From NCBI GenBank assembly GCA_020284085.1, contig JACEVL010000163.1, positions 124,001 to 188,000 of the forward strand: 64,000 nucleotides of DNA. The letters are read 5' to 3'. The stretch is from Aporrectodea caliginosa (lineage: Eukaryota > Annelida > Clitellata > Crassiclitellata > Lumbricidae). The translations under genes were made by a program, and so were the position numbers. Under the pieces are notes generated by a model that was not told the DNA's origin, did not search any database, and was given only the letters and a program-made list of their open reading frames with translations. Position 1 is the first letter of the stretch; the number at the start of each line of letters is the position of its first letter. Shown piece after piece: positions 33,301 through 60,539 of the stretch.

Positions 33301-36300
33301 CTTAAAGCCCCCGAAATTTTTTTCTGGCTACGCCCCTGTGCCTACCAACCTATCTACATACACACACTACCGATCTACCTGGTACTCTTTTCGATCTATT
33401 ATTGTACCTATCCAGTATCCACCCACCAATTCATCCAGCCAGCAATTTATTCAGTCCAACATTCATCCAGTTAACCAGCCGTCAAGTTAGTCAATCAACC
33501 GCCCATTCATCCAGTCAATCATCGATCCAGTCAGCCACCCATCCAGTCATCCATCCGTCCAATCAAACATCCACCCATCCAGTCAATCATCCATCCATCA
33601 TTCCATCCTTCCATTCACCAGTGCACCCATCCGCGACCCATCAATTCATCAATCAGAACAGATTAGATCTGTCAGTGTACGTACTGCCTCTTCGAGTTCG
33701 CCTGATCTGTTCACGGCATTAGCAGCTATATAGAGGAGCTCATCAGGGTCAAGGCCATTAAGTTCAAGGTGACTAAGGTCTAGATCACCAAGTCCTGCAA
33801 CAAAAAGTCAGGTAAAAAACCAAAAGGTTCAATCAGTCAGTCGATAAATAAATCAACCAGTCACAAAACCCATACATACATCCTATAGTTATCAGTCTAT
33901 CCACGTATCCACGTTTACGCAGCCATTGATTCATTAATCTAAAGCTATCCACCAATCCATCCATCCCGTCCGCCCATCCACAACAGTTCCGTCTCTCAAT
34001 CAATTCATCTGTCCATCGAAACCCAGGAGCGTCGACGGCCAAAGTGGGTCTCCGGGTAAAGAATCTTGATGGGCGTCTGGGTAATTTACAAAGGAAAAAT
34101 ACATCAGTACATCATAACACGCAGGAGTCCATAAAACACCCGAAGTATAGCCATTTGACGGTAGTCCGTCAGCAGTAATGATATAAGCTAACATCTAGAA
34201 TAATTTTATGCCATGTAAACCGTATATAAAATAATCTGCTGACAACAAACTAACAGCGTTCACGAGCGTAACAATTCAAAGCAATTGAATTAAGCAGTTC
34301 GCAATGTCTATTTATGAGAGTAATGGAGCTTTACAGACTTCACTTTTAGTGAATAGTGAAGTCTTAGACTACTCAACGGGGGTGGGGTCTTGATCACCGA
34401 TATATTAGGATGCAATCTTTAATCTCAATTAGCAATTTCCCTTTCACTTCAGTTTAGCTTATGAGATGCCAAAGTGTGTGAGACTGATATACCGTCATGG
34501 GCGGATCCAGAGGGGGGACGCTTGGGGCGATCACCCCCTTAAGAGTCCAATAATTAATTTATTAATTTGAGGATTTTATTGTTATTTGTGTTGTTCTTTA
34601 CCTTAATTTTATATATTCTCTGCACACACATATTATTACTGTTTGCATAACCTAAAATAATTTTTTCCTCTGATATAACGAATGTGTACTGTAGAATGGG
34701 GTTACTGTTGTCCACTGGATGACTTTGGCCCAAATTGAAAAATTAGTTTTTCACCTTTTGGCCTTCCGTAGTTATCACGTGGTAATTCGACATCGACGAC
34801 GTCTATTTTATTATTCCCATGAAAATTCAACTCCATTTTAGCATAATTTTATTATTCCTCTGTAGACAACTCCATTTTCAACTTTGATTTCCTCCATCCA
34901 TGTATATATTTTTGTTGTCCTTAGTCCTCCGGCTTTAGTCAAACTAGTCCCGTCATTAATTTTTTCTGCAACCTGTTTTGTCCCACTGTCTCCAACACAT
35001 TCGGTGACTTGAAGGTCTGTCGAAGTTGAAATGCTCCACCCAAGTCACCAAGTGACAGGGAAGCAATCCAACGCCTTCATTGGCCCTGCACTATGGAACC
35101 AGCTTCCTCCTTTGACACGTTCCTCTTTATTAACTGGTGGGCCAAGTGCCTCTTTTCGTTGTCTGAAGACCTCTTTCTTTTCTCTGCGTCTTTCGCACTG
35201 GGAGCGTCTCTGATTGGTGTGCACTGCGAGAGGCGCTATATAAATTGATAGATACAATACAATACAATACAATACAATACAATACAATACAATACAACAC
35301 CGAATTTTTCAACAAGTTGACGTTATCCTTGGCTCTAAAGGTTTAACGGATGACAACCTTAGAAACATGACTCGACTGGATTGTATGACCATGTGTAACG
35401 AAAACTATACTGCTGAACTGCGAGCTGGAGGGGCTCTTTCAAGAAACCATGTGACCCCTGCATATTGGTCTGCCGATACCCCAATGAAACCGACCACGCA
35501 CATCCCTCACAGATAAAATTAGACTACACAAGGTATTGAATATATGCAGCAGGAGACAGTCTTGAGCAAATCATTACCTGTGACTGTCTCGTTAATGAAG
35601 ATAGTTATTCGCAGGCTTTCATTTTCATCAAATTCAGGATCGTTGTCGACAAACGGAAGATCATCCTCGGTGAAATTCAATGTGTCGTTATTTCCTCCAC
35701 TGTTTCGCCTCCTTCTCTTTCTTGCTGGACCAGGCCGAAGCCGAGACGTAGTTACTGCTTCAGCTTGTGTAGTCTTAGTTGTAGCTACAACGGTAGTGAT
35801 TGGTTCAGCAGTTGTACTTTCAACTACAGATGTTGTTGGAGTCGTAACTTCAGCTGCAGTCGTCGTTGGTGTAGTGGCAGTAGTGATGATAGTGGTAGTA
35901 GTGGAAGTGATAGTGATACTAGTAGTTGCTGTGGTAGTAGTAGGAGGAGGAGTAGGAGTAGTAGTAGGACTAGTAGTAGGAGTGATAGTAGTGAAACTAG
36001 TAGTTGCTGTGGTAGTAGTAGGAGCAGTAGTAGGAGTAGTAGTAGGAGTAATAGTAAGACTAGTAGTAAGAGTAGTGATAGTAGTGGGAGTAGTAATGAT
36101 AGTAGTAGTAGTAGCAGCAGCGACTTTAGTAGTCTTTAGAGCTGTTGTGGTGGAATTTGTTGAAGCTGTAGTGGATTTTCTGCGATTGAGATATTCTAGG
36201 ATTCTTCTGCGTACTGCTCGATAGATGGCGTTCAAGGCTGCACGATTCTAAATTGGCAAAAACAAAAGGGATTGACTTAAAGGGCTACGAAGACGACTAC

Positions 36301-37338
36301 AATGATGACGACAGGTCAGTGACATTGGTGATGACATCAGAATGACGTCGACGATCACGCTCATGACAATCATGACAACACGGTGCTACAGAATGCAACA
36401 ACGATAATGATGATAACGATAATGATGGTGCTGTGTCTATGTAGTTATAATGATGACACTGATGATGATGTTGATAATGACTGAAGAGATATGATGACGA
36501 TCAAGATACGAATTTTTAAATGCAAATTGGCAGGCTAACTCACCATTTTGTCGAAGTGTTTGAAATTGAATTCTATTGTAACAGCTGATTTCAGTTGTTG
36601 TGGAGTCAGGCTGGTGGGATGGCGAAAGGAAAGTTCATCGGTCGTCTAAGGCAAATAGAAAACACCAACTATTCATCTTTTGCGAAATAGACCACGGCAA
36701 TAGATGACCTTATAGGCCTATAATATGATATATATAATTATACGTATATATATCCAACATTGGGGCGCGGTGGTGTAGGGGTATGTTCGGTGCCTTGCAG
36801 CCGGAGGGTTGCGGGTTCGAATCCACCTCAAGGGGGTATGTTTGGTGCCTTGCAGCCGGAGGGTTGCGGGTTCGAAACCACCTCAAGCCGCCGCGTAGGG
36901 ACCCTGGGCAAGTCCTTCACTCGCAATTGCTCGTGCGCTTCGGCGTAAAACTCCGATTCAGTGTCCGCGCTGTAGTCGGGAGCACCTCTGAGTAGAAATC
37001 TTGAAGGGGCGCTATAATAAGTGCTCATACATACATAATATAGGCAACTCTGTCAGTCTCTGTGGACTGACAAAGAGTTCTCTATTCGTTACTTACTTAC
37101 CTATGTACTGTCATTTCAAAATGCCGCGAAACATGTATGCAGCAAGTTGGCCTTAGCTATGTAAATGTTTTCAGCTTCAGACAAGAATCAGCCTCTGACC
37201 TGCGCGCCATGGAATTTCCTCTGAGCAACAGTGGGACTTCGCTTCGAGACCACTATAATTATATGAGCTATAGCATTTTACCACCTTCTCCCAAATCTTA
37301 GCAGCGGATCAGCGCCTCTGGTCAATATTCGTATGCAA

Positions 37339-37369
<31 letters not shown>

Positions 37370-37382
37370 TGTGTGTGTGTGT

Positions 37383-37462
<80 letters not shown>

Positions 37463-38873
37463 CGATGATTGTGTGCATCTAACTATTTGTATAGAGCCTT
37501 TAAAGAACGAAAGCGCAGAAACGTGGATATCTAACAGATTTAAACAGATTGCACAAGTATTTAACCCAAGTATGTTAAACTGACAAAGATGCTTCGTAGA
37601 TGTAGGCCTATACAATTGGATCAGGGACTTCAACTCTAACCAAGCTATCTGTGTCCCAGGATCGCTATCTTTAAAATGCAGTTAAAGGACTCTAAAAATA
37701 TACTTGAGCTATCGTAATTAACCTTAGAAAACATCCGGTGACATAATATTATGTTCCAATCTACGCATTCAATCCTACAAATGCCAACCTAATGCTCCAC
37801 GTGAAACACCTTCCTTAAAAAATCTTCTCGAATGCTATCCCTTCGTCTACAAAACGGAAGATTTCAGCCCGTCGTTAAACCTGAATGCTGTTTCTGCTAT
37901 CCATTCAAAACCAGTCGATTAGCGATAATTAATGCCTTACAGAACGATAGCCTAATGATTATTATTACGACGATGATGATGTTTAGTGTTAGTACCGTTC
38001 GTTTAAAAACTTACAGACTTAGCTGCGGTATCTGAAACAGAAAGAAACATAAAATATTGTTAACTGAGTATCTGCCAACGAATTGTAAGGCCACAGAAAT
38101 GACGATGGAAACTCAGCCCAACTATGAAGATTTCATGGGTCGTTCAGCCTAACCTTGTTCTATAGACGTAGAGCCATGTAAGGAATACATACAACTCCTT
38201 CGATATTGGAGAAAGGTCGGAAGTAAAGGTTAGTTAATTGCTCGCGGAAGCCAACAATGAGGAATTCTGTTTTTGAAGGGTTTAGGCCCAGCAGGTTCAA
38301 GGTTGGCCATCATTCAGGCTGATATCTTGGTGATGATGTTGTGTAGATGGTTTAGTGATTCTGAAACTGAGTAAGGGAGAAAGATATGAACAGTTGCGTA
38401 TCATCAGCATGGAAGGTTTGATCAACAGAGGCTGAGGATATGAGTTGTCTGAGTGGGGTGGGTGTATAGAATGAACAGCAGAGGACCGAGAAGAGAAAAG
38501 CTAAGACAAGCTAAGAAAATTTTAGCTTATATGAAGTCTATGGTAGTTGTTGACCTGTGTTAGAAGATGGCTAAGGATGAGGGAAGCTTAATGCACGCAA
38601 CGGGATTGAGAAAAAGAAACAAGACACCGGAAGTAAACGATTAGACGATTGTATGCATGTATGTATGTATGTATGTATGTATGTATGTACTATGTATGTA
38701 TGTATGTATGTACTATGTATGTATGTATGTGTGCATGTGTGTATGTATCTATGTATATGTCTGGACTATCATGGAGCGCATTTTCGGGATTCCTCAAGAG
38801 AGCTGTGAACATGGTTGTCCAAGTGTTCTGAACAGTTACGTTTTAACATAGCTAGGAAAAGAAACTTGAGAAG

Positions 38874-38934
<61 letters not shown>

Positions 38935-41033
38935 TTTACTTTATTTCGCACAAAGCAGAACAGAGAAACTAAGCAAACTTAGCAAAGACTAGAACAGAAA
39001 TACTAAAATACAAAAACTCCTTCCCAAACAGACTGGGAGACAACTCAAACTATTGCTCCTCTCGAAGCATAAACGTTCAGGCTAGCGAAATGGATATGAG
39101 TATTGCGAAAGTAGCTGAAGCAATATAAGTTTGAACAGGCCAAAAAGTAAAATATAAAACTCCTTGGAGGAAAAATTTTCAATTAAAATCTATCAGTGTA
39201 ATAAATTTAGGTTATTTAATAAGCGTGTTTCGTAGCAAATCAAAGCAGCGCGCAGCCTGACTTCCGGTTGCAATCTCAGGACTTTCATGCTGGACATGCT
39301 ATCTTAGCTTATGACCACCGATCCAGTCCTTAACAAAAATAAAACCGGAACGCCAGCTTCTGGTGCCATGTTAGTCTAGATAAATACTGGATCAAAATGA
39401 TGTAACGAAATGTTCCCGCCAAAAAAGAACCGGAACGTCGTTCCGGTGCGTTTCGGTCCAAACCGATCCCTGCTTTTAACGTTCCTCAACAAAAGTATGT
39501 TAGTTTGAGCGTACATACAATTGAGCTCGCCGTTGCCCAGGAAGGCAGCTAGCATTAGCACTTGCTATATAAAAGCAACAGCACGGTGGAATCCGATGGA
39601 GGTGCAAGATGGTTGGCATTGCGGTCTATAAACTGTTTTCCTGTGTCATTATCTAAATGCTGTGGAATTGTAAGCAGATTTTATCAAGAGAATATATGCA
39701 CTTTCAATAGACTTTTTCTTCAATATATTGCTAGTGTGGAACCTGCTGCTCCAAAGAGATATGTGGATTTTAAAAGAAAGTCTAAAGAAAGTAACTTAAT
39801 GTCATTCTTCCTGTGAAATCAAGTTCCTATAGCGCAGCCTAGCATTAACGCTCATCTTTTACATGTTTAACATAGTACAGAACATATAATTTATAAACTT
39901 TCCTTGTATTCTGTGAATCTGTTCTTAATTGATTTAATTGCTAATACAGACGTGATTACTTGTCGCGTGCCAAAATATCGCAATGACTATATGTCGCGTG
40001 ATTTAATGGTCATAAAACCGAGACTTACCCAACATGGCTATTTTTATGACGTTCAAGCTCTGGTATGGCATCTTGGCCTATTTTTTTCGTATGCAGGGCG
40101 TAACGTTGGTCGAAATTCAGAAAATGGGAATATCAATTTCGTCCCCTTAACACTCACCACCCCCCACTCCCCGAAAACTTCGTCCATGATCGCATGCTTT
40201 AATCTTGCTTTTCAAAAGATGGAACTTATGCAGAACGAGATTTTTGCTTGTTTTAATTAAACTTTGGTGTGACAACTTAGGATTTAAATAGTATTTATGC
40301 TGTACTGTCAATTCTAAAGTCGAGGTTGTAAGTCCCTCAAGGGCAGAAATGTGTTTCCAGATCTCTGCTCAACTTGCGGTTCCTAGCCAACTGAGCTACA
40401 ATGAGTAAACTGATCGCATACTGTCAGTGGAAAGATCAGACGGCGAGGTAGGGACCGGCCGTCTGCCATCATTTGCAAAGGCTAAGAGAAAAGAAGCCGC
40501 TAACACTTCATACTAATGGCTGTCTTTTGGAGATTAACTTAGTTAAGGGACGGCTCCTTCTCACTTAATCTTAATTGCTAATCGTATTGCTTTACATTAT
40601 CCAAGATGAGGTTTATTCAGCACGAGCACCAAAACGAAATGGATGAGGGCCACCAGATCCGTCAGTGAATCTCGACTGAACCACTTGCGGTTTAAGTACT
40701 TATTTATCCAGAAGAGAAAAGGTCACAGGCTGCAAAAAGTAGCTATTTAAATCCACTGGATTCGGAGCTGAACAGTAGGCCTAATGCTTTTCTTTACCAA
40801 TTTCTTTATGCTGTTACTGCGAGTTGAACCGTCGAGCCCCGGGTTCCACTTTTCTCGTTTTTTAACCGACGGAAACATTAGCAAATCTAGTATTAAGAGT
40901 CGATTCTGATGGTTTTCCATGATCACTTACCGCTTGAGTTGGAACGATCAATAGAACAGACGAAAACAAAGACCACCAGGAGACAAACCCATGTTATATC
41001 CACCACCTTCACTCCAGATTTAAATACGCGCAT
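30223..41033 (-). CDS. Unrecognised type I membrane protein, copy A (7 exons)
   Basis: Gene order is right to left. Exons: 40931-41033 (signal peptide), 38015-38031 (17 nt), 36544-36645, 35578-36247, 33685-33794, 32486-32654, 30223-30369. Predicted order: signal peptide, beta/helix module, threonine-rich stalk of about 140 residues, polybasic site ARKRRRRN, conserved acidic segment, second helix/strand module, transmembrane helix, 49-codon tail. Phases join up to exon 6. There, the ectodomain frame and the transmembrane frame are out of register (169 nt against 162 in copy B). So either this copy is damaged or it uses an internal splice of about 31 bases. I do not recognise the family; the strand/helix order recalls SEA-type modules. 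Exon homology with copy B, including intron positions, is the main support. Confidence 0.7.
30370..32485 (-). other. Copy A intron 6
   Basis: It contains blocks shared with copy B's intron 6: 30892-31110 with 45950-46170, 31380-31680 with 47420-47740, and an ATC/GTC triplet region at 31916-32225 matching 47946-48120. A reversed copy of the CAGTGCCAGTCCC repeat is at 31820-31905. A T/C-rich stretch lies at 31120-31300. Confidence 0.7.
31916..32225. repeat. ATC/GTC/ACC triplet-repeat region
   Basis: TCATCGTCATCATCATCATC shifts to GTC repeats and then degenerates into CATCACCAC-type triplets. The aspartate- and methionine-rich frames on both strands are repeat translations. The homologous site in copy B (47946-48120) is also triplet-rich, so it predates the duplication. 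Confidence 0.9.
32486..32654 (-). CDS. Copy A exon 6: stalk end and transmembrane helix, frames out of register
   Basis: From TTTCATAG the ectodomain frame reads ANATVIIIYKGLPARKDKVQ and stays open to the donor, but in that frame the membrane helix is lost. The hydrophobic reading RALLLILLAIFPLLIICIVC is in another frame, directly preceded by a TAG. Copy B's exon (162 nt) has both parts in one frame. The sequence GTACAG...ATCTAG inside the exon would, if removed as a 31-base intron, restore the frame exactly. Confidence 0.65.
33168..33338. mobile_element. 171-bp hAT-type MITE, TSD TGCCTACC
   Basis: The left end is CATGGGCGTATTTAGGGG; the right end in reverse is CAGGGGCGTAGCCAG. Exact 8-bp duplication TGCCTACC at 33160-33167 and 33339-33346. 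The interior has CAAACCCCCGAAAT and GTAAACCCCCGAAAT in direct repeat. Same family as 62875-63054. It lies in copy A intron 5. Confidence 0.93.
33380..33650. repeat. Degenerate (ATCC)n tetranucleotide region
   Basis: CCATCCAGTCAATCATCCATCC-like sequence. A similar region occurs in the equivalent intron of copy B (about 51840-52260). Confidence 0.8.
33685..33794 (-). CDS. Copy A exon 5
   Basis: From TTTTTGTTGCAG: GLGDLDLSHLELNGLDPDEL then LYIAANAVNRSGELEEA, donor GTACGTAC; phase 1 to 0, 110 nt. Copy B's exon is 68 nt, a difference of exactly 14 codons, with both splice sites conserved. It has one N-glycosylation sequon (NRS). Confidence 0.75.
35031..35297 (+). pseudogene. LINE 3' end with (AATAC)n tail
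   Basis: A frame reads NAFIGPALWNQLPPLTRSSL and ends KTSFFSLRLSHWERL, the ALWN.LP C-terminus of a CR1/L2-like reverse transcriptase. It is followed by GGCGCTATATAAATTG and about nine AATAC units. A second copy of this tail is at 42515-42597. Confidence 0.8.
35578..36247 (-). CDS. Copy A exon 4: helix, Thr-rich stalk, polybasic site
   Basis: From GCCAATTTAG: NRAALNAIYRAVRRRILEYL (amphipathic helix), then about 140 residues dominated by threonine, then PARKRRRRNSGGNND. RRRR/N fits the proprotein-convertase (furin) consensus R-x-(K/R)-R. The exon ends with TEDDLPFVDNDPEFDEN and the strand LRITIFINETVTG. The stalk is written in ACT/GTA triplets. Phase 0 to 1, 670 nt. The valine-rich frame on the other strand is its shadow. 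Confidence 0.8.
36544..36645 (-). CDS. Copy A exon 3
   Basis: From TTGCCTTAG: TTDELSFRHPTSLTPQQLKS then AVTIEFNFKHFDKM, donor GTGAGT, phase 0 to 0, 34 codons in both copies. The VTIEFNF stretch looks like the first beta strand of a small domain. Confidence 0.8.
36762..37034 (+). mobile_element. tRNA-derived SINE with duplicated head
   Basis: It starts GGGGCGCGGTGGTGTAGGGG. It has A-box-like and B-box (GGTTCGAATCC) sequences, then a body CTGGGCAAGTCCTTCACTCG, and ends GGGGCGCTATAATAAGTGCT plus (CATA)n. The tRNA-like part is present twice in tandem with a 55-bp offset (36781 and 36836); the second B box is GGTTCGAAACC. It lies in copy A intron 2 (36646-38014). Confidence 0.9.
37339..37458. repeat. 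(GT)n microsatellite
   Basis: About 58 GT units with two short ATG interruptions. It is within copy A intron 2. Confidence 0.97.
38015..38031 (-). CDS. Copy A exon 2: 17-nt microexon
   Basis: CTGTTTCAG precedes ATACCGCAGCTAAGTCT and GTAAGTTT follows. Joined to the phase-1 end of exon 1, it gives DTAAKS in phase 0. Copy B has an equivalent 17-nt exon with the same splice sites (59326-59342). Confidence 0.75.
38649..38933. repeat. (ATGT)n and (TA)n microsatellites
   Basis: ATGT tetramers with interruptions at 38649-38760, then about 110 bp of other sequence, then a (TA)n run at 38877-38933. Both are in copy A intron 1. Confidence 0.93.
40330..40410 (-). mobile_element. Possible SINE head with tRNA A box
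   Basis: On the minus strand, TGTAGCTCAGTTGGCTAGGA is a near-perfect tRNA 5' part including the A box. No convincing B box follows at the expected distance, so this is a decayed tRNA-derived element rather than a tRNA gene. It lies in copy A intron 1. Confidence 0.45.
40931..41033 (-). CDS. Copy A exon 1: signal peptide
   Basis: MRVFKSGVKVVDITWVCLLV then VFVFVCSIDRSNSSG: a basic start, a hydrophobic core of about 13 residues and small or polar residues after it, a classic signal peptide. Donor GCG/GTAAGT, phase 1. I chose the ATG at 41033 because it begins the signal peptide; the frame is open up to another ATG at 41231, but that extension would bury the signal. Confidence 0.7.
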
Positions 41034-42514
41034 GATTACGCTGTAAGGGTGAACACAAAGGATGCAATAATATCTGAACACAAATCTTTTCAATTTGAAA
41101 TAATGGTGTTGAGAGCATATTATATAGGCTAGCTCAGATCGTGAAAACTGAAGCGCAATAGCATCAGCTGCCCACATGGAATTGGAAGCGACGCAGACTT
41201 CTGAAGAATAGCAGAGACGAGGCTTCATCACACGAAACTGGAACTTTTATGTCGCAAACTGTATGCTAGGTTCACGTACATCGTCTATTTTTAAGCAGTC
41301 CTGGTTAGCTGTTGAGCATGAGATTTGGATAGGCGTGTGCTGTTCCTCTTGGGCATTAAGCTAACCACTTTGTTTACTAAAGACATTATCATAACCCACT
41401 CATAGAATGAATTTGAAAATGTCTGCGTTTATATTAACTAGGCTCGGCTGCGCAGGAGTTTGTACCACATCGACTTCGAATAAGAGAATAGAGACACCCC
41501 TTGCTCGCGACATCTAGGCCTACACGACCCCCGGAACAGTCACAGCGCGGATCGCGGACGCGTGGCAAAATCTTCCACTAACTGGCGTGTGTAGGAACGA
41601 CTGTGACTGGGACTGTCTCATTGGACTGCGGATTGTCGAAGCTCACATTGGTCGGAAAAAGTAACGGCGATGCGACTAATGTCATATGATGTCAAACAAA
41701 ATGAAGTCTTTTCCATCATTTTGATATGTTCCACCAGTTGCTGCTCGTATTCTTATGCTTAAACATTATAAATGCCAAGTCTAACAATTCCAGGTTAGGA
41801 CACCTTCGTACTGAACCCGGCGTCTACACAGCGTTTTCGGTTGTAAGGACCATATATTACGTCTGACAGCCATTTTAAGCGCAGTTCCACAGCTGCTTCC
41901 AGAGCAAAAAGTCAGTAGAGCCTACTATAATTACCGATGTCTTTTTTCTATTATATGTTCGCACCATTTGCAAAGAGTTGTAAAATAATGTTTTGTAAAC
42001 ACTGTTACTGAAGATACTGAGCATAAGGAGGCCAGCAACTTAATATTACTGTGGGCAAAACCGCCCGGCCTACTATACAATTTCGGAACCAGGCCTACAA
42101 AATGTTAATCCGGCCCTGGCTATGCCTAGTATTTTGCTCCATTAATTATACAGATTTGGCGGCAAACCCTTATAAGGAAACACGAAAAAATCGATTTTAT
42201 TGAAAAAATTAAGCAAGCCATCAAAAAGGCAGAATGACTGACGATAAACAGTCCATTATATAGCACAGGGAGACAGAGTGGGGTGGGGGCGTTTTGCCCT
42301 GAGAGGACATCTTGCCCAACCCTACCCTACATATGTATACACATACATGAATAAAGCAATTTCGTTTAACAATCCTACTGTACTTTTTGTGTACTTGCAG
42401 TTGGGGAGTACACGTAAGCTGCTAGTAATGAAAACTACATGTAGCCTACTTGTTGATTTCTGATCAATTAATGCTAAGCAATATCGCTACTTCAAAACTT
42501 GTCTTTATTCTCGG

Positions 42515-42597
42515 GAACTTTCGCACTGGGAGCGCCTCTGATTGGTGTGAACTGTGAGAGGCACTTCATAAATTTTTGATACAATACAATACAATAA
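42515..42597 (+). repeat. LINE 3' tail with (AATAC)n
   Basis: TTTCGCACTGGGAGCGCCTC through AGGCACTTCATAAATTTTTG and ATACAATACAATAC. It is nearly the same as the 3' end at 35190-35297. Confidence 0.8.
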
Positions 42598-43099
42598 GTA
42601 TAAACCTACTTCTAGCCCATGGCAATTATTAAAACATCGATACGTGTTTGATCGACCATTACGAGTGTTGTTTTATCATTTCGTCATGTCCAGCAGAAGC
42701 AGATGACAAGATTGGGCGATCTAGGCCTACTTGTGATTTCGTGCTGTGCGTTACGATATGTACGTCAAAAACGTTTGCACAACTTACCAAATCGATGTGC
42801 TTTCATTTGCAACTTTGAGTATTATTTATGAAAATATAGCAACAAACGTAGCATACATAAAAGGTGCTGTCGATTCCAATTATATCACGAGTTAACAGCG
42901 GAATTGAAAGCAGTTAATTGTCTCTTCATGCACATTCTGCGACACTTCCTCTCAAGTGAACCACATTATTATTTTGCTCAAGCATTGTCTTTGTCTTGTT
43001 TCAAGAGGCGCTATATAAATGTTTACTATAAGCAAATGCGCATACAACACATAAAAACATGCATACATTATTTATATATACATGTATTATCATCCAAAC

Positions 43100-43315
43100 A
43101 TAAATACTTTCACGGTCCAGCATAGAGCTTTGCAGTTACTGTAGTCGGCCCAACCTCCTGGAATAAGTTGTCTGACAACCTGCAACATGAACTTCTTGAC
43201 CTCCTTTGCGTCATTCCCCCAAAGCGCTAAAAGACCATTGACTTCGATCGTGATTTCATTGTGTTCGATCGGCAGAACCTCTGATGAATTTCTCTGTAGT
43301 GACGCCATATAAATT
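43100..43315 (+). pseudogene. LINE reverse-transcriptase C-terminus fragment
   Basis: A frame reads AVTVVGPTSWNKLSDNLQHE then LLDLLCVIPPKR and a stop, and a GACGCCATATAAATTTGC tail follows. GP.SWN.L is the conserved C-terminal motif of CR1/L2-type elements. Confidence 0.6.
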
Positions 43316-43605
43316 TGCAATCACAATTTTATTACAAATACATGCAATCATGCATACATAATTTATGGATATTATCACACAAACATATATGCATAGGGCC
43401 TACAGCGTTTATACATATTAGCATACATAGTATTACATATATACATGTATTACATGCCTACAACAGTCATTTAAACACAATTGCCCATACACCACACACC
43501 CACACACCCATACACACACGCATTGATAAATTTGTTGATGGTTGTTGTTCGTTTGTTGCTCGTAAAAACTCCAATATAGTAGAATGATTGTGATCGTAGT
43601 CTTCC

Positions 43606-59342
<15,737 letters not shown>

Positions 59343-59772
59343 CTGAAACAGAAAGCAACATAAAAATGTGTTAATCGAGTTTCTGCCATCGAATGATTTA
59401 TTGCATAAGGCGATAGAAATGACGACGGAAACTCAGCCTAAGTATAAAGAATTCATGAGTCATGTAGGCCTATGTTCTATAGATGTAGAGTCAAGTAAGA
59501 AATCAACAGAACTCCTTCAATATGACAGGAGAGTTAGTCTAATCAGTCTAGGCAAGGTATCTATGGACAGTCTCTCTTCTTTGATGCAACGCTCTTGCAT
59601 AGACTGGTGCCGTACGCTTACTTTTTAAAGTGTTTTAGAATTTTTAGAGTTTCCAATTATGAAACACTAAAATCATCATCCCTTAGTCGACGGCCCCATT
59701 ATTGTTGAACTTCTAAATATGATCACATTAGGGCCTATACCCAGTTCATAAAAGTGCAGAGGCTACATGCAG

Positions 59773-59812
59773 GCACGTAGCAAGACTTAAATTCAAGAGG
59801 AGGCAAATTCAC
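59773..59812. repeat. hAT end fragment
   Basis: GACTTAAATTCAAGAGGAGG matches the right terminal region, in reverse, of the hAT element at 18314-18978. Only this end is visible. Confidence 0.55.
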
Positions 59813-60539
59813 AAACCACGCCTACTATGACTAGGCCTACATGTGGAGCAGAGAATTAATTTCAAAATTGATGTAGGCCCTATTGAGTCATAAGACATTG
59901 CATTCAGAAGAGACGTGTTACCATCACAATATGCATACTTCAAAGACCTATCACCATTAGTTTTGTCCTCTGTTTTCTTTATCTTGCCATGTTTCTAATA
60001 TATTGTTCTTAACAGCAGGACTTTCTCTGTTGATGGACCAAGGTCTTGGAATAAACTTCCACAATATCTTGGCGGTTTCCGTTATTTAAACACGCATATG
60101 TCCTCGTTAGGTTGCCTTTCTGCCTATTGACCAGATGGCGAATTGGTTGTGGAGTGCCATCGATTGATGTATTATAATAGCGCTATAGAAGTTTAAGAAT
60201 AGCTTAGACTTTAGATGTGAGCATATGCCGCACTGAGCGCTGTGTAGCAGTGATAGAAACGACAACCCATTGTGTGAGCAGCTATTGTAATGGTTGCTTA
60301 TTGTGTGAGCAGTTGCCAATCTCTCCGAACCATCTGTTGCCTTGGCAAGACAAATACCATATTTCAAAGGAATCTTTACACCTGACCATCACGTCATCTC
60401 CAATTCGCTTAAACAGAGCGTTGCTTGGCACCGCCAGTTCAAGACAACGAGTAGCTTACAACCAAACAACCAGAGCAGAATACAACCAACTAATCGGTAA
60501 GCTACTACTCAAATCAATTGATCGGAATGTAAAGAAAAA

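Larger units (their letters stand above)
41034..43605. other. Spacer between copy A and copy B
   Basis: It holds copy A's presumed promoter (not resolved), LINE ends at 42515-42597 and 43100-43315, and the start of the copy B duplication unit at about 42780, which matches 29760 onward. No other gene was seen. Confidence 0.5.

Noticed and set aside
35544..36224. Long valine-rich open frame on the plus strand
   Set aside because: It is the shadow of the ACT-triplet stalk of copy A exon 4 and has no splice or start support.
36762..36900. True tRNA gene
   Set aside because: A and B boxes are present, but there is no cloverleaf with a proper anticodon arm and acceptor stem, and the body and tail are those of a SINE.
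40383..40402. tRNA gene from TAGCTCAGTTGGCTAGG
   Set aside because: No B box or 3' acceptor half at the right distance; a decayed SINE head is more likely.
41034..41231. Longer start for copy A at 41231
   Set aside because: It would place about 66 residues before the signal peptide. The ATG at 41033 gives a standard secretory signal.
59368..59628. 86-codon frame near copy B exon 2 as a candidate exon
   Set aside because: It is on the opposite strand to the gene, has no conserved counterpart in copy A and contains no recognisable domain.
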